Notes under the pieces: generated by a model
Databases searched by the model: none
Told to the model about the DNA's origin: nothing
The model's input: only the letters and a program-made list of their open reading frames with translations
DNA from: Chloroflexota bacterium
GTDB taxonomy: Bacteria; Chloroflexota; Anaerolineae; UBA4142; SHND01
Reading direction: 5' to 3'
NCBI GenBank assembly: GCA_029778615.1
Contig: JAKOPZ010000274.1
Coordinates: 58,099 to 122,098, forward strand
DNA length: 64,000 nt
Part shown: positions 34,084 to 44,002 of the stretch, piece after piece
Layout: each line of letters begins with the position of its first letter
Numbering within the stretch: the stretch's first letter is position 1
Position numbers and translations under genes: made by a program

Positions 34084-35286
34084 GTGTTCAATATTCAAAA
34101 AAAGAAAGGTGTGATTGGAATTCTCACGGGCGGCGGTGACGTGCCCGGCTTGAATCCCGCGATTCGCGCGGTGACGATTCGCGCGCTGCGTGAAGGATAC
34201 CAAGTCATTGGCATTCGGCGCGGTTGGGCGGGTGCGATTGAAATTTCGCGCGACGCGCGAGCGGACAATTCCGACAATTTTGTTTTGCTCACCGAAGAAG
34301 TGGTGAATCGCGCGGGACGCACGGGGGGCACCTTTTTGCACACTTCGCGCACCAATCCGAAATCGGTTTCCAAAGGAAACGTTCCCGCGTATTTGCAGGA
34401 CAAGTACGCGGGCGAGAAAAATGATTTAACCGAAGAGGTGCTCAAGAATCTGGATTTTTTGGGAATTGATTATTTGATTCCAATTGGCGGCGATGACACG
34501 TTGAGTTATGGCGTGCGGCTTGCCAAAGAAGGCGTCAAGGTCATTGCGATTCCGAAAACGATGGACAATGACGTGCCCGGCACCGATTACTGCATCGGGT
34601 TCAGCACGTGCGTCAGCCGCACAATCGAATTGGTGAATCGTTTGCGTACGTCGGCGGGTTCGCACGAACGTTACATGGTGATTGAAGTGTTCGGGCGTTA
34701 CGCGGGCTTTACTTCGATTTTGCCCACGATGGCGGGCGCGGCAAATCGCTGTCTCATTCCCGAATACAAATTCAATATGGAAAAATTCGCCGAGCTGATG
34801 AGTGCAGACCGCATGAAGAATCCGAGCAAGTATTCTGTCGCGCTGGTTTCGGAAGGCGCGATGTTTGAAGAAGGCGACATGGTGTTTGAAGGCACGACGA
34901 CGGACGAGTTCGGACATGCGAAATTGGGCGGCATCGGCGATTTGGTTTCCGCGCGGTTAAAAGATTTATCGCCGCAGTTCAACAATGGGCGCACGGTGAA
35001 CGTCATTAATCAACGCCTCGGCTATTTGGTGCGTGGCGGCGACCCCGACGCAATTGATTCCATCGTGCCGATGGCGTACGGGAATCTCGCGCTCGACTTG
35101 ATTGAAAGCGGAATGCACGGGCGACTTGTCGTACTCAAGAATGGACGTTATGATAACGTGCCAATCGAAGTGGTGACGAGCACCAAGAAAAAAGTGGACG
35201 TGAAACGGTTTTACAACACCGAACGTCTGCGCCCGCACTATAAAAGTTTTGAAATGAAACCGCTGTTTATCATGACGAGTGAATGA
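34084..35286 (+). CDS. Phosphofructokinase homologue with PPi-type signature
   Basis: 400 residues from a GTG at 34084 (GGGAG nine bases upstream). Motifs: LTGGGDVPGLNPAIRA (14-29), GGDDT (135-139), IPKTMDNDVPG (156-166), EVFGRYAGFTSIL, and NVINQRLGYLVRGGDPDAID. Asp138 with Lys158 is the pair known to favour pyrophosphate over ATP in this family, so reversible PPi-dependent phosphorylation of fructose 6-phosphate is predicted. Gly89-Thr-like nucleotide sites are altered. It is clustered with pfk 1 and fba, so it works in glycolysis or gluconeogenesis. An imperfect inverted repeat lies in the gap between the two PFK genes. Confidence 0.88.
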   Translation: MFNIQKKKGVIGILTGGGDVPGLNPAIRAVTIRALREGYQVIGIRRGWAGAIEISRDARADNSDNFVLLTEEVVNRAGRTGGTFLHTSRTNPKSVSKGNVPAYLQDKYAGEKNDLTEEVLKNLDFLGIDYLIPIGGDDTLSYGVRLAKEGVKVIAIPKTMDNDVPGTDYCIGFSTCVSRTIELVNRLRTSAGSHERYMVIEVFGRYAGFTSILPTMAGAANRCLIPEYKFNMEKFAELMSADRMKNPSKYSVALVSEGAMFEEGDMVFEGTTTDEFGHAKLGGIGDLVSARLKDLSPQFNNGRTVNVINQRLGYLVRGGDPDAIDSIVPMAYGNLALDLIESGMHGRLVVLKNGRYDNVPIEVVTSTKKKVDVKRFYNTERLRPHYKSFEMKPLFIMTSE

Positions 35287-35301
35287 GCTCGATATAAAAT
35301 T

Positions 35302-35362
35302 GGACAGGACTAACAGGATTTACATGAATTTCAATAATCCGTTGACTCTGTTAATCCTGTCG
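35302..35362. repeat. GACAGGACTAACAGGATTTAC / GTTAATCCTGTCG repeat
   Basis: An imperfect inverted pair just before fba: GGACTAACAGGATTTACATG (left) and CTGTTAATCCTGTCG (right). It belongs to the same repeat family as 10065-10140 and 62568-62612. It ends 17 bases before the fba start. Confidence 0.5.
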
Positions 35363-35378
35363 AATAAGGAGCGGCACA

Positions 35379-36443
<1,065 letters not shown>

Positions 36444-36479
36444 CGCGCACCCCACAACAAGTTATCCGGAGTGAAATGA

Positions 36480-36510
36480 TGGAGCAGTTTTTCAACTGCT
36501 CCATTGTTTT
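36480..36510 (+). terminator. Intrinsic terminator after fbaB
   Basis: A perfect 10-bp stem (36480-36489 with 36494-36503, TGGAGCAGTT arm) is followed by TTGTTTTG. Confidence 0.85.
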
Positions 36511-36516
36511 GTCTTG

Positions 36517-36756
36517 TGGGCGATTGAAATCGCGCCAACCAATACGCGAAACGTCCCTGCGGACGTTTTGCACATGGCAGCCTGCAAAGGCAGACTTGGC
36601 GTTCGTGTTGCCGCGATTTCTAATCGCCCGCACCGGTGGACGATTCAAATCGCGGCAACCAATACGCGAAACGTCCCTGCGGACGTTTTGTGCATGGCAG
36701 TCTGCAAAGGCAGACTTGGTGTTGTTGTTGCTGCGATTTCTAATCGCCCGCACATG
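36517..36756. repeat. Two tandem copies of a 120-base palindromic repeat
   Basis: Unit 1 (36517-36636) and unit 2 (36637-36756) have a period of exactly 120 bases and differ at only about ten positions. Each unit is an imperfect palindrome: GCGATTGAAATCGCG...CGCGATTTCTAATCGC outer arms, with two inner hairpins (ACGTCCCTGCGGACGT and TCTGCAAAGGCAGA). The arms of each unit could fold as a three-way structure. An open frame across the units is repetitive and not gene-like. Confidence 0.85.
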
Positions 36757-36803
36757 TGCTGGACAAAACAAATTATCATGGTAACATAGCGCAAACCATT
36801 CGC

Positions 36804-36832
36804 GTCACAGTACGCGCGTCTCGATGTAAAAT
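36804..36832 (+). promoter_or_regulatory. Promoter of the C25 peptidase gene, very short leader
   Basis: -35 GTCACA (36804-36809), 17-base spacer, -10 TAAAAT (36827-36832) preceded by TG. The start is predicted near 36839, only about 6 bases before the ATG, so the mRNA may be nearly leaderless. Confidence 0.5.
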
Positions 36833-36844
36833 TTTTACGAGCCG

Positions 36845-39800
36845 ATGAAATTTCTACGCATCATTTTTTTCTTGGGCGCACTGGTGAGTTTGCCCGCGCT
36901 CCCACTTGCACTGAAACCCCTCGCCGCCCAAAGCGCCAACTCGAATGGATTGCGCGTCATCGAATCCAACTCACAACATCTCGTCCTTGAACTCGTCCCG
37001 CCGCCGCACCAAACCGAAACGCGCGTCGTCAACACCACAACCTATCTCGACCTCACGGTCCCTGCGTGGGATTTGAGCGCGGATGCCGGTAAACCGCGTG
37101 TGCCAATCTTGGGCACGCTGGTTGCGCTTCCGCAGCGCGCGAATCCGCGCGTCAATATTCTTGAGGATGAAACGACGCGCGAAACACTCGCGCATCCTCT
37201 CGCCCCCGCGCCGACTCTGCGCGCGGACTATGCGTCCGATGCCACACAGCCGCGTCCCGTGCTGGACATTATCCCCGACGCGGCGGCGTACAGCTCGGAA
37301 CAGCTGTATCCCGCCGAACGGGTGGAAATTTCCGCGCCCGCGCAGTGGCGCAGTCAGCGTTATCTCACCTTGCGCGTCAATCCGTTTCAATACAACGCCG
37401 CGCGCAATGAATTGACTGTTCACACAAAACTCCGCATCGAAATCACGTTCAATGTCGCAGCGGACGCCAACGCCAAAGCATTTGGCGTGCCCGTGAACGA
37501 AGGCGCGTTTGAATCCGTTTTCCAAAACGCGTTCGTGAATTATTCAGACAGCACATCCTGGCGCGCGCCAACGGTCAACCCGCCCGCTTTGTCACAGCGT
37601 TCCAATGTTGCCGCGGGTTCTACGGCGTACAAAATCGCGGTGGACGCGGACGGCATGTACAAAATCACGTGCGCGGACTTGAGCGGCGCGGGCATTGCCC
37701 TCGCGGGACTGAATCTCGATACCGTTCAAATTTCAAATCAAGGCACAGAGCTCGCCATCCAAGTTTTGGATGCCGACCATGATAAATTTTGCGACAGCGG
37801 CGACGAAATTCATTTTTGGGGCGTGAACGCCAACAGCAACTATACCGACACGAACATCTATTGGCTCACGTATGGCGGCGCGAACGGCAAACGCATGAGC
37901 GTGCGCGCGGGCACGGGCAGCGGCACTATACCGGGTTCGTACATTGCCAACGCGCACGCCGAAGACAATCGCAACTTTATCAGTTACCTACCGTGGGATG
38001 AAAACGCCGAACATTGGTGGTGGTACGCCATGCCGAACCAGTACGACCCCGACGGCAACGGCGCGGCGGACTCGGCGGATTTTACCCTGCATCTCGACAA
38101 TCCCACGTTGGCAGGAAATGCCACGCTTCAGGTTTTGCTCGGCGCGGTGAGCGCGACGAATCATCACACCAAAATTTTCGTCAATGGGAATCTGGAATAC
38201 GAAGCAGCGTGGAGTGGCGTCACCACGCGCATGGCAGAAATGACCTTTGCCGCAAATCTGTTGCACGCGGGCGATAACACGGTGCGCGTCCAAGAGCTCG
38301 TCGCCGCGCCGAACTATGTGTGGGTCAATCATCTCGACCTCGCCTACGCGCGCACGTTCACCGCCGTCAATAATGAACTGCGTTTCGCGCAAACGGCGAA
38401 CGGCGTGTGGAATTATCAAATCGGCGGATTCACCAACGCAAGTGTGAATGTATTTGATATTACCGACCCGTACAATCCCGCGTTCGTGAACGCTTCCGTT
38501 GCGGGCAGCAATCCCTACACCGCGCAGTTTACCGAAAATGTTGCCGCGCCGCGCGCGTACTATGCATTGACCAACGCGCGTTGGAAATCTCCCGTGAGCA
38601 TCACGCTCGACAACTCTTCGCATCTGGCAAGCCCGAACAACGGCGCGGACTATATCATCATCACGCACAATAAATTCAAAACCAACATCCAGCCGCTCGC
38701 CGCGTTTCGCGCAACGCAAATGCGCGTGGCGGTGGTGGATGTGCAAGATGTGTATGACGAATTCAACGGCGGCGTATTCAGTCCGCAAGCCCTGCGTGAT
38801 TTTCTCGCGTATGCGTATGCGAACTGGCAAGCGCCGAAACCCGCGTATGTTCTGCTCGTCGGCGACGGCAATTTCAATTTCAAAAATTATGCGACCTATG
38901 CGAACGAGGCGAACTATATTCCGCCATACATGAAATTGGTGGACCCGTGGATTGGGTTGACGGCGAGCGACCATCGCTTGGTGACGTTGGATGCGAACTC
39001 GCCCTTGCCGAGCATCGCTATCGGACGGCTGCCTGCTTTGACGACGAGTGACGTTGACGGGATGGTAGCGAAAATTTTGAATTACGAACAAAATCCGCCG
39101 ACCGGCGCGTGGCGCAGCAAAGTTTTGTTTACGGCAGATGACCCCGACCAGGCGGGAAATTTTTATGCGCTGTCAAATCAAGTCGCGGACAGCTCGTACT
39201 ATATGCCTTCGCCGATGGTGGGCGACAAAGTGTATTATCCGAGTGGAAGCAACACCGAGATTCTGAACGCCATCAATGCGGGACGCTTGATTGTAAATTA
39301 CGTTGGACACAGCGCGTATACGGCGTGGGCGCAAAACATGTTGACGAGCGCGAATGCGAGCGCGTTGACGAACGGCAGCAAACTGCCGCTGATGCTGCCG
39401 ATGACGTGTTACGATGGCTATTTTCATTTTCCGGGGTTGGCGAGTGTGAGCGAAGCGCTTGTCTCGCGTGCGGGAGGTGGAGCAATCGCGAGTTGGGCGC
39501 CGACGGGTTTGGGCGTGGCGACGCGGCACGATGTATTGGACCGCGGATTTTTTGAAGCGGTGATGCAAAAAAATATGCGCGCGTTCGGTGCGGCAGTTTT
39601 GTATGCAAAAGCGAAATTGTATGCGGAAGGCGGCGGCGCCGATTTGCTGGACACGTTCAATTTGTTCGGCGACCCCGCCACAGGTTTGGCGCTCAACGCA
39701 AACCTTGTCACTGCAACGCCTTCCAATACGCCGACGCGCACGCCGACCTCTCCACAAACGGCGACGCCGACGAAAATGTCAACGCGTACGCCCACGCCCA

Positions 39801-40273
39801 CCGTGACGGGCACGATGACCCCGACACCCACCGGCACCTGGTCGTCGCCGACTCTAACAAAGACAGCAACTTTGACCCGAACAGCAACCGCTTCATCAAC
39901 GATGGCAGCAACCGGGTCGCCAACAGCCACGGCATCGTTCACTCCAACGCCAAGCGCCACACCTTTGGATTGTTCCAACGCGCCCGCGCTGCCTGCGCTC
40001 ATCGCGCCCAACAACAAAAAGCAGCTCAAAAAGACCAAAGCGCGTTTGAATTGGTCGGTGGTGGACTGCGCCGTGAAATATCAAATTCAAGTACGCCGCG
40101 ATACCAAAAAGGGCGCGTTCGTCGCCAAGAAAAAAGTTGCTGCGCCGCCGTTCGCGCTCAAGAACCTTGAACCCGGCGTAACCTATTTCTGGCACGTGCG
40201 CGCGTGCAACAGCGCCTCACCCGCACAGTGCAGCAAGTGGACCAAGTCGTGGAAATTTAGTATCAAACAGTAA
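36845..40273 (+). CDS. Secreted C25 (gingipain-type) cysteine peptidase with TPT linker and Fn3-like C-terminal module
   Basis: 1142 residues. A signal peptide (1-29: basic start, hydrophobic core, AQS) leads into a propeptide-like region (about 30-270), then a beta-rich domain, and the Peptidase_C25 domain (about 595-950). Catalytic candidates are His822 (VNYVGHSAYTAW) and Cys855 (LMLPMTCYDGYFHFPG). A Thr/Pro/Ser linker (about 960-1035) and an Fn3-like domain with four cysteines (about 1040-1142) follow; the latter is very similar to the module in the NHL protein at 1-2382 (KYQI, KKG, FSIK in the same places). It probably degrades external protein, feeding the Opp transporters. Confidence 0.85.
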   Translation: MKFLRIIFFLGALVSLPALPLALKPLAAQSANSNGLRVIESNSQHLVLELVPPPHQTETRVVNTTTYLDLTVPAWDLSADAGKPRVPILGTLVALPQRANPRVNILEDETTRETLAHPLAPAPTLRADYASDATQPRPVLDIIPDAAAYSSEQLYPAERVEISAPAQWRSQRYLTLRVNPFQYNAARNELTVHTKLRIEITFNVAADANAKAFGVPVNEGAFESVFQNAFVNYSDSTSWRAPTVNPPALSQRSNVAAGSTAYKIAVDADGMYKITCADLSGAGIALAGLNLDTVQISNQGTELAIQVLDADHDKFCDSGDEIHFWGVNANSNYTDTNIYWLTYGGANGKRMSVRAGTGSGTIPGSYIANAHAEDNRNFISYLPWDENAEHWWWYAMPNQYDPDGNGAADSADFTLHLDNPTLAGNATLQVLLGAVSATNHHTKIFVNGNLEYEAAWSGVTTRMAEMTFAANLLHAGDNTVRVQELVAAPNYVWVNHLDLAYARTFTAVNNELRFAQTANGVWNYQIGGFTNASVNVFDITDPYNPAFVNASVAGSNPYTAQFTENVAAPRAYYALTNARWKSPVSITLDNSSHLASPNNGADYIIITHNKFKTNIQPLAAFRATQMRVAVVDVQDVYDEFNGGVFSPQALRDFLAYAYANWQAPKPAYVLLVGDGNFNFKNYATYANEANYIPPYMKLVDPWIGLTASDHRLVTLDANSPLPSIAIGRLPALTTSDVDGMVAKILNYEQNPPTGAWRSKVLFTADDPDQAGNFYALSNQVADSSYYMPSPMVGDKVYYPSGSNTEILNAINAGRLIVNYVGHSAYTAWAQNMLTSANASALTNGSKLPLMLPMTCYDGYFHFPGLASVSEALVSRAGGGAIASWAPTGLGVATRHDVLDRGFFEAVMQKNMRAFGAAVLYAKAKLYAEGGGADLLDTFNLFGDPATGLALNANLVTATPSNTPTRTPTSPQTATPTKMSTRTPTPTVTGTMTPTPTGTWSSPTLTKTATLTRTATASSTMAATGSPTATASFTPTPSATPLDCSNAPALPALIAPNNKKQLKKTKARLNWSVVDCAVKYQIQVRRDTKKGAFVAKKKVAAPPFALKNLEPGVTYFWHVRACNSASPAQCSKWTKSWKFSIKQ

Positions 40274-40295
40274 CTCACGCCGTCATAACCAAAAA

Positions 40296-40334
40296 AAACG
40301 CGGCAGTGCCATGCACGTCACTGCCGCGTTTTTA
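40296..40334. terminator. Bidirectional terminator between C25 peptidase and histidine kinase genes
   Basis: A perfect 13-bp stem (40296-40308 with 40319-40331) with flanking A8 and T5ATTTT. It serves both convergent transcripts. Confidence 0.85.
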
Positions 40335-40362
40335 TTTTGGCAATCCTCTCACGCGTTACCGT

Positions 40363-41865
40363 TCAGACAGGTGATTCACCATTGCGCTCGCCGCCGCCCG
40401 CCAACGGCAGAGAAAAATAAAACGTGGAGCCGCTTCCGAGCTCGCTCTCGACCCACAACCTGCCGCCCATACTTTCAATCAGCTTGCGTGAAATGTACAA
40501 ACCGAGTCCATAGCCATATGTCTCGCGCGCGTCGCCGCGTTCCACACGATGAAACTTGTCAAAAATTTTTTCAAGCTCTTGCGGCGGAATGCCTTTGCCC
40601 TGGTCGCCCACGCTGATAACAATTTGATTGTTGATGAGTTCCGTGCCCACGCGAATGGTCGAACCCGGGTCGGAATACTTGTAGGCGTTGTCGAGCAGAT
40701 TCATCAAGACCTGCTCCACGCGGTCGCGGTCACCCCACACGGACGGCAGATTTTCCGTGCCCGGTCCACTCCACGCAAAATCGGACGCGCAGCTGCGCCA
40801 TTGTGCCAGCACGCGCTCGACGAGCCCATTCACGTCAAACGCTTTCAACTGCAAGTGCATCTCACCGGCTTCGATGCGCGAGACATTCAAGATTCCTTTG
40901 ACGAGACGCGCCAGATGGTCCACTTGTTCGTTTGCCAGCGTAAGCATTTCGCGTTGGTCGGCAGTGAGTGAATTCACGCCGTCATCGGCGAGCAAAAGTT
41001 GGAGAGACCCGGAAATATTAGAAAGCGGCGCGCGCAGCTCGTGCGAAACGAGCGACACAAATTCCGATTTCAGCGCGTCCAGTTCTTCCAGCTCCGCGTT
41101 TGCTTTTTCCAATTCGCGTTCATGCGCGCGCAGTTCTTCGTTGGCATGAGACAATGCTTTGGTGCGTTCCGCGACCTGTGTTTCCAGATACCGATTCAAT
41201 TCCTGAATTTGCACGCGCGCGCGTTCGCGTTCGGTTACATCGCGCATAATGACGGAGGAGCCAAAGACACGGTTCTGTGCGTCGTGCAGCAAAGTGCGTG
41301 TCACTTCGACGGTGAGGATTTGTCCCGTTTTCGTTTGGCGCGTGGTAATGTAATTGCGGACATAGCCCTGTGCCGCGAGTTGGCGTTGTAATGCCTCGGG
41401 CTCGCGGTGCTCGCTCAACGGCGGCGGAATCAGCACGTCACAGTCTTGGGTCAGAATTTCTTCGGCGCGATAACCAAACATTTGCTCGGCGCCGCGATTC
41501 CACGTTTGGATATGCCCTTCCGGGTCGAGCAGAAAAATCGCGTCGGCGGAATCGGAACTGATGGTGGCGAGGAGGCGGTCGCGCCGCGCGGCGGTTTGAG
41601 CCGCTTCCGTTTCCTTTTCGGCACGCCGACGAATCCATTCCAAAACTATCCAGCTGACCAGCGCACCCGCGAAACCAAAGACGAGCAGCTCGATGCCAAA
41701 CCGGACGCCGCCCGCCACGCGGTCTGCCAAAACGAATTCAAAAATACTTTCGTACAACAACACCGCCAGCACAATTGCCGGCGGCAAGACGCGTTGAATC
41801 TGCGCCAAGTGCTCGAGCACACTTGGCTTTTCCAGCAAATTGGTTCGCGCCAACATTTGTTGCAC
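40363..41865 (-). CDS. Membrane PAS-domain sensor histidine kinase
   Basis: 500 residues. Two membrane helices (about 30-48 and 55-77) with a short extracytoplasmic loop, a PAS domain (about 95-210, DAIFLLDPEGHIQTWNRGAE), a coiled coil (about 212-265), a HisKA domain with phospho-acceptor H275 (SLVSHELRAPLSNISG), and HATPase_c with NLLDNAYKYS, DQGKGIP and GYGLGLYISRKL. It is the last gene of a three-gene minus-strand set with a response regulator and a CBS protein, so it probably phosphorylates that regulator. The signal is unknown; the tiny external loop suggests an intramembrane or PAS-ligand signal. Confidence 0.92.
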   Translation of the reverse strand: MQQMLARTNLLEKPSVLEHLAQIQRVLPPAIVLAVLLYESIFEFVLADRVAGGVRFGIELLVFGFAGALVSWIVLEWIRRRAEKETEAAQTAARRDRLLATISSDSADAIFLLDPEGHIQTWNRGAEQMFGYRAEEILTQDCDVLIPPPLSEHREPEALQRQLAAQGYVRNYITTRQTKTGQILTVEVTRTLLHDAQNRVFGSSVIMRDVTERERARVQIQELNRYLETQVAERTKALSHANEELRAHERELEKANAELEELDALKSEFVSLVSHELRAPLSNISGSLQLLLADDGVNSLTADQREMLTLANEQVDHLARLVKGILNVSRIEAGEMHLQLKAFDVNGLVERVLAQWRSCASDFAWSGPGTENLPSVWGDRDRVEQVLMNLLDNAYKYSDPGSTIRVGTELINNQIVISVGDQGKGIPPQELEKIFDKFHRVERGDARETYGYGLGLYISRKLIESMGGRLWVESELGSGSTFYFSLPLAGGGERNGESPV

Positions 41866-41943
41866 GGTTCGTTCTCTAACTGCGTCGGCGCGAGGACTGT
41901 CCCGACATGAATGCTTGTCCTTGATTGTTTTTGAACAAACAAA

Positions 41944-42384
41944 CTAGCTGTAGGCGGGCAGTATTTCCGTTTCGGGCTCTTGCGCCAACACGCGAAAAAT
42001 ATCGGACTCTGTGATTATCCCAACCAATCGTTCGCCCTCGATGACGGGAATCCCGCCGATTTTGTGTTCCAGCATGATTTGCGCGGCTTGACGAATGCTC
42101 GCTTGCGGCGAGATGGTCAATGGTTCGCGCGTCATAATAGATTCCACAGTCAACTTGGCGAGTAAATAATGCAGCTCGTAAATGCTCAGCGAACTTGCAT
42201 CCGAAGGCGATGCCTCGCGCACATCGCCGAGCGTGACAATGCCCACCAGCCGCCCGTTGTGCACAACGGGCAATCGGCGGATATGGGACTGTTGCATCAA
42301 GCGGTGCGCTTCGGGCAAAGTCGTTTTGGGTTGAATCGTTATCGGGTTCGGCGTCATCCAGTCTTGAACCAGTTTTTTGTGCAT
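41944..42384 (-). CDS. Twin CBS domain protein
   Basis: 146 residues from the ATG at 42382-42384 (GGAGG six bases upstream); the frame runs further upstream but is not family-like. Two CBS domains make up almost the whole protein: CBS 1 (VQDWMTPNPITIQPKTTLPE, HIRRLPVVHNGRLVGIVTLG) and CBS 2 (VESIMTREPLTISPQASIRQ, KIGGIPVIEGERLVGIITES). Such Bateman modules bind adenine nucleotides and report energy state. Placed between a response regulator and its kinase, it may modulate the two-component system or act independently. Confidence 0.9.
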   Translation of the reverse strand: MHKKLVQDWMTPNPITIQPKTTLPEAHRLMQQSHIRRLPVVHNGRLVGIVTLGDVREASPSDASSLSIYELHYLLAKLTVESIMTREPLTISPQASIRQAAQIMLEHKIGGIPVIEGERLVGIITESDIFRVLAQEPETEILPAYS

Positions 42385-42482
42385 CACCTGCCTCCACGAA
42401 ACTCGTACGTCTAGAACATGGTTATCGTGATGGCAAGCGGTCAAAATCCGGTGCGCTTTGTATCCTCGCTTGGTGAAAATTG

Positions 42483-43178
42483 TCAGGTGGCTTGAAACGA
42501 ATATCCAAACCCGCGTTCGGTGAGAATATGCTGCGGATTCGTCGGGTCGTCTTCGACTTTGTGCCGCAGATACCAAATGTAGCGTTTGATATAGCCGGTA
42601 TCTTCCCCGCGTTCGTAGCCCCACACCCGCTCCAACAATTGTTCGTTCGTCAACACGCGTCCCGCGTTCTCTGCCAGAACATGCAGTAACCGAAATTCGG
42701 TCGGCGTCAACTCGACGACATTGCCGTTTTTGGTCACGCGGTGCGCGTCCACATCAATGACCAAATCGCCGCTCACGTAGCGTTCCATTTTGTGCGCGGG
42801 TTGAGATTGGCGCGCGCGATGAATCACCGCTTGCGCGCGGGCGGCGAGTTCCTTCATGCTAAAAGGTTTGGTCATATAGTCATCCACACCCAATTGAAAC
42901 CCGCGCAATTTGTCGGTCTCGCTGTCTTTGGCAGTAAGCATAATCACGGGCGTCTGCGAAATTTGGCGCAAGCGCGCCAGCGTTTCCCAGCCATCCATGC
43001 GCGGCATCATCACATCCAAAATCACCAAATCCGGTTGGCGCACATACGCTTCTTGCAAACCATCAATGCCATTTCCGGCGAGCAGCACGCGAAACGCTGC
43101 TTTGTTCAAAGCTTCCTGAACGAGCCGTAAGAGGGTGCGGTCATCGTCAATGACCAGGACTGTGCCTTGCGCTTCCAT
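42483..43178 (-). CDS. OmpR/PhoB-family response regulator
   Basis: 231 residues. Receiver domain 5-118 with the acidic pair D11/D12, phospho-acceptor D55 (LVILDVMMPRMDGWE), T82 (LTAKDS) and K104 (YMTKPFSMKEL). C-terminal winged helix (about 130-230, VELTPTEFRLLHVLAENAGR, RVWGYERGEDTGYIKRYIWY). A GGAGG Shine-Dalgarno sequence precedes ATG. It is the first gene of the set with the CBS protein and the histidine kinase. Target promoters are unknown. Confidence 0.94.
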   Translation of the reverse strand: MEAQGTVLVIDDDRTLLRLVQEALNKAAFRVLLAGNGIDGLQEAYVRQPDLVILDVMMPRMDGWETLARLRQISQTPVIMLTAKDSETDKLRGFQLGVDDYMTKPFSMKELAARAQAVIHRARQSQPAHKMERYVSGDLVIDVDAHRVTKNGNVVELTPTEFRLLHVLAENAGRVLTNEQLLERVWGYERGEDTGYIKRYIWYLRHKVEDDPTNPQHILTERGFGYSFQAT

Positions 43179-43400
43179 TCGAACCTCCGTTCAAACCGAA
43201 AGGGTCTTGGCTCTCAAGCCCCTGTCTATAGAATAGTCATGCAGGGACAAACGCAATAGTGCCATCCATACCTCATTCCAAAGGACAATTGTGCCTCAAA
43301 AAACCAAAATCTCACGCGAATTTGACCCATCGCAGACCTGCCCTTCAAGGTTTTCGAGTTTTTCTAACATCGGAGCAAGCGAAAGATTGACGGCGTATAT
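43179..43400. other. Intergenic region upstream of the response regulator
   Basis: No gene is visible in these bases. A weak -10-like TATTCT (minus strand, around 43229-43234) could belong to the response-regulator promoter, but no good -35 goes with it. Confidence 0.25.
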
Positions 43401-43440
43401 GAAAAAAGTTGCCGCGCATCTTGGCAATGCGCGGCAACTT
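43401..43440 (-). terminator. Intrinsic terminator after the Cys-rich small protein
   Basis: A perfect 14-bp stem (43406-43419 with 43427-43440, AAGTTGCCGCGCAT arm); on the minus strand it is followed by TTTTTTC. Confidence 0.85.
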
Positions 43441-43497
43441 GGCTGAGGAGGACAACCGGAAAAGCGATTCAAAAAATCAAGCTACAAATAATACCAA

Positions 43498-43749
43498 CTA
43501 ATCGTCGGCGCGATGCGGCACTGCCTGATACGAGCGCACAATCTCTTTCCACGCGCGCAGTGTTTCGGGCATTACCGGACGCCCGTGCCACCACGGCAAA
43601 TCAGAACACACCTCCACGCCCCCCGGTGTGAATTCATAACAGGGCGAGCCCGAATTGCACGCAGACGCATTGCAGGTTAAACAGCGTTCTGCGTTCGCCA
43701 CAATTTGCTCCATCTCTGCCAACGTAGGTTCAAGACCGCTTGTACGCAT
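43498..43749 (-). CDS. Small Cys-rich protein, possible metal or Fe-S binding
   Basis: 83 residues from the ATG at 43747-43749 with GGAGG six bases upstream. Five cysteines (23, 26, 31, 37, 48) in the pattern C-L-T-C-x4-C-x5-C-x10-C, then a Trp-Trp-His motif (DLPWWHGRPVM). The first two plus the next cysteines resemble a zinc-ribbon or a single [4Fe-4S] site; I do not recognise the family. It has its own terminator and is divergent from the CoA-transferase-hydrogenase operon, from which it is 253 bases away, so it may be related to that operon's regulation or cofactor supply (inference). Confidence 0.65.
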   Translation of the reverse strand: MRTSGLEPTLAEMEQIVANAERCLTCNASACNSGSPCYEFTPGGVEVCSDLPWWHGRPVMPETLRAWKEIVRSYQAVPHRADD

Positions 43750-43811
43750 CGCCGCCTCCAATGATTTGTCATTTCGTTCGACCCTATTTTCACTCCATTT
43801 TGACCCGCGCA

Positions 43812-43825
43812 ACAGGTACACCTGT
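43812..43825. promoter_or_regulatory. ACAGGT-AC-ACCTGT operator-like inverted repeat
   Basis: Arms ACAGGT (43812-43817) and ACCTGT (43820-43825) sit in the divergent gap 43750-44002 between the Cys-rich gene and the CoA-transferase gene. No clear -35/-10 pair was seen for either gene. A regulator binding site is possible, but this is a single short palindrome. Confidence 0.3.
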
Positions 43826-44002
43826 CACCTTTTTGCAAGTACCTCTTGCCATGTGAAACCCAAACAGGTTGTGGCATCCTGAATTAGGCGGATGCGGATG
43901 AAAAATTTACGCGTCGCAAAACGCATTGATGGCACGCAATCGCAACCGAATCGTGACCGGACCATTACCTGCATCCCTTAATTTCTTCACGGGTCAATTA
44001 CC

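Noticed and set aside
36476..36784. An open frame of about 100 codons across the 120-base tandem repeat
   Set aside because: The protein is an exact duplication of a repeat unit read in frame, with no start signal and no domain.
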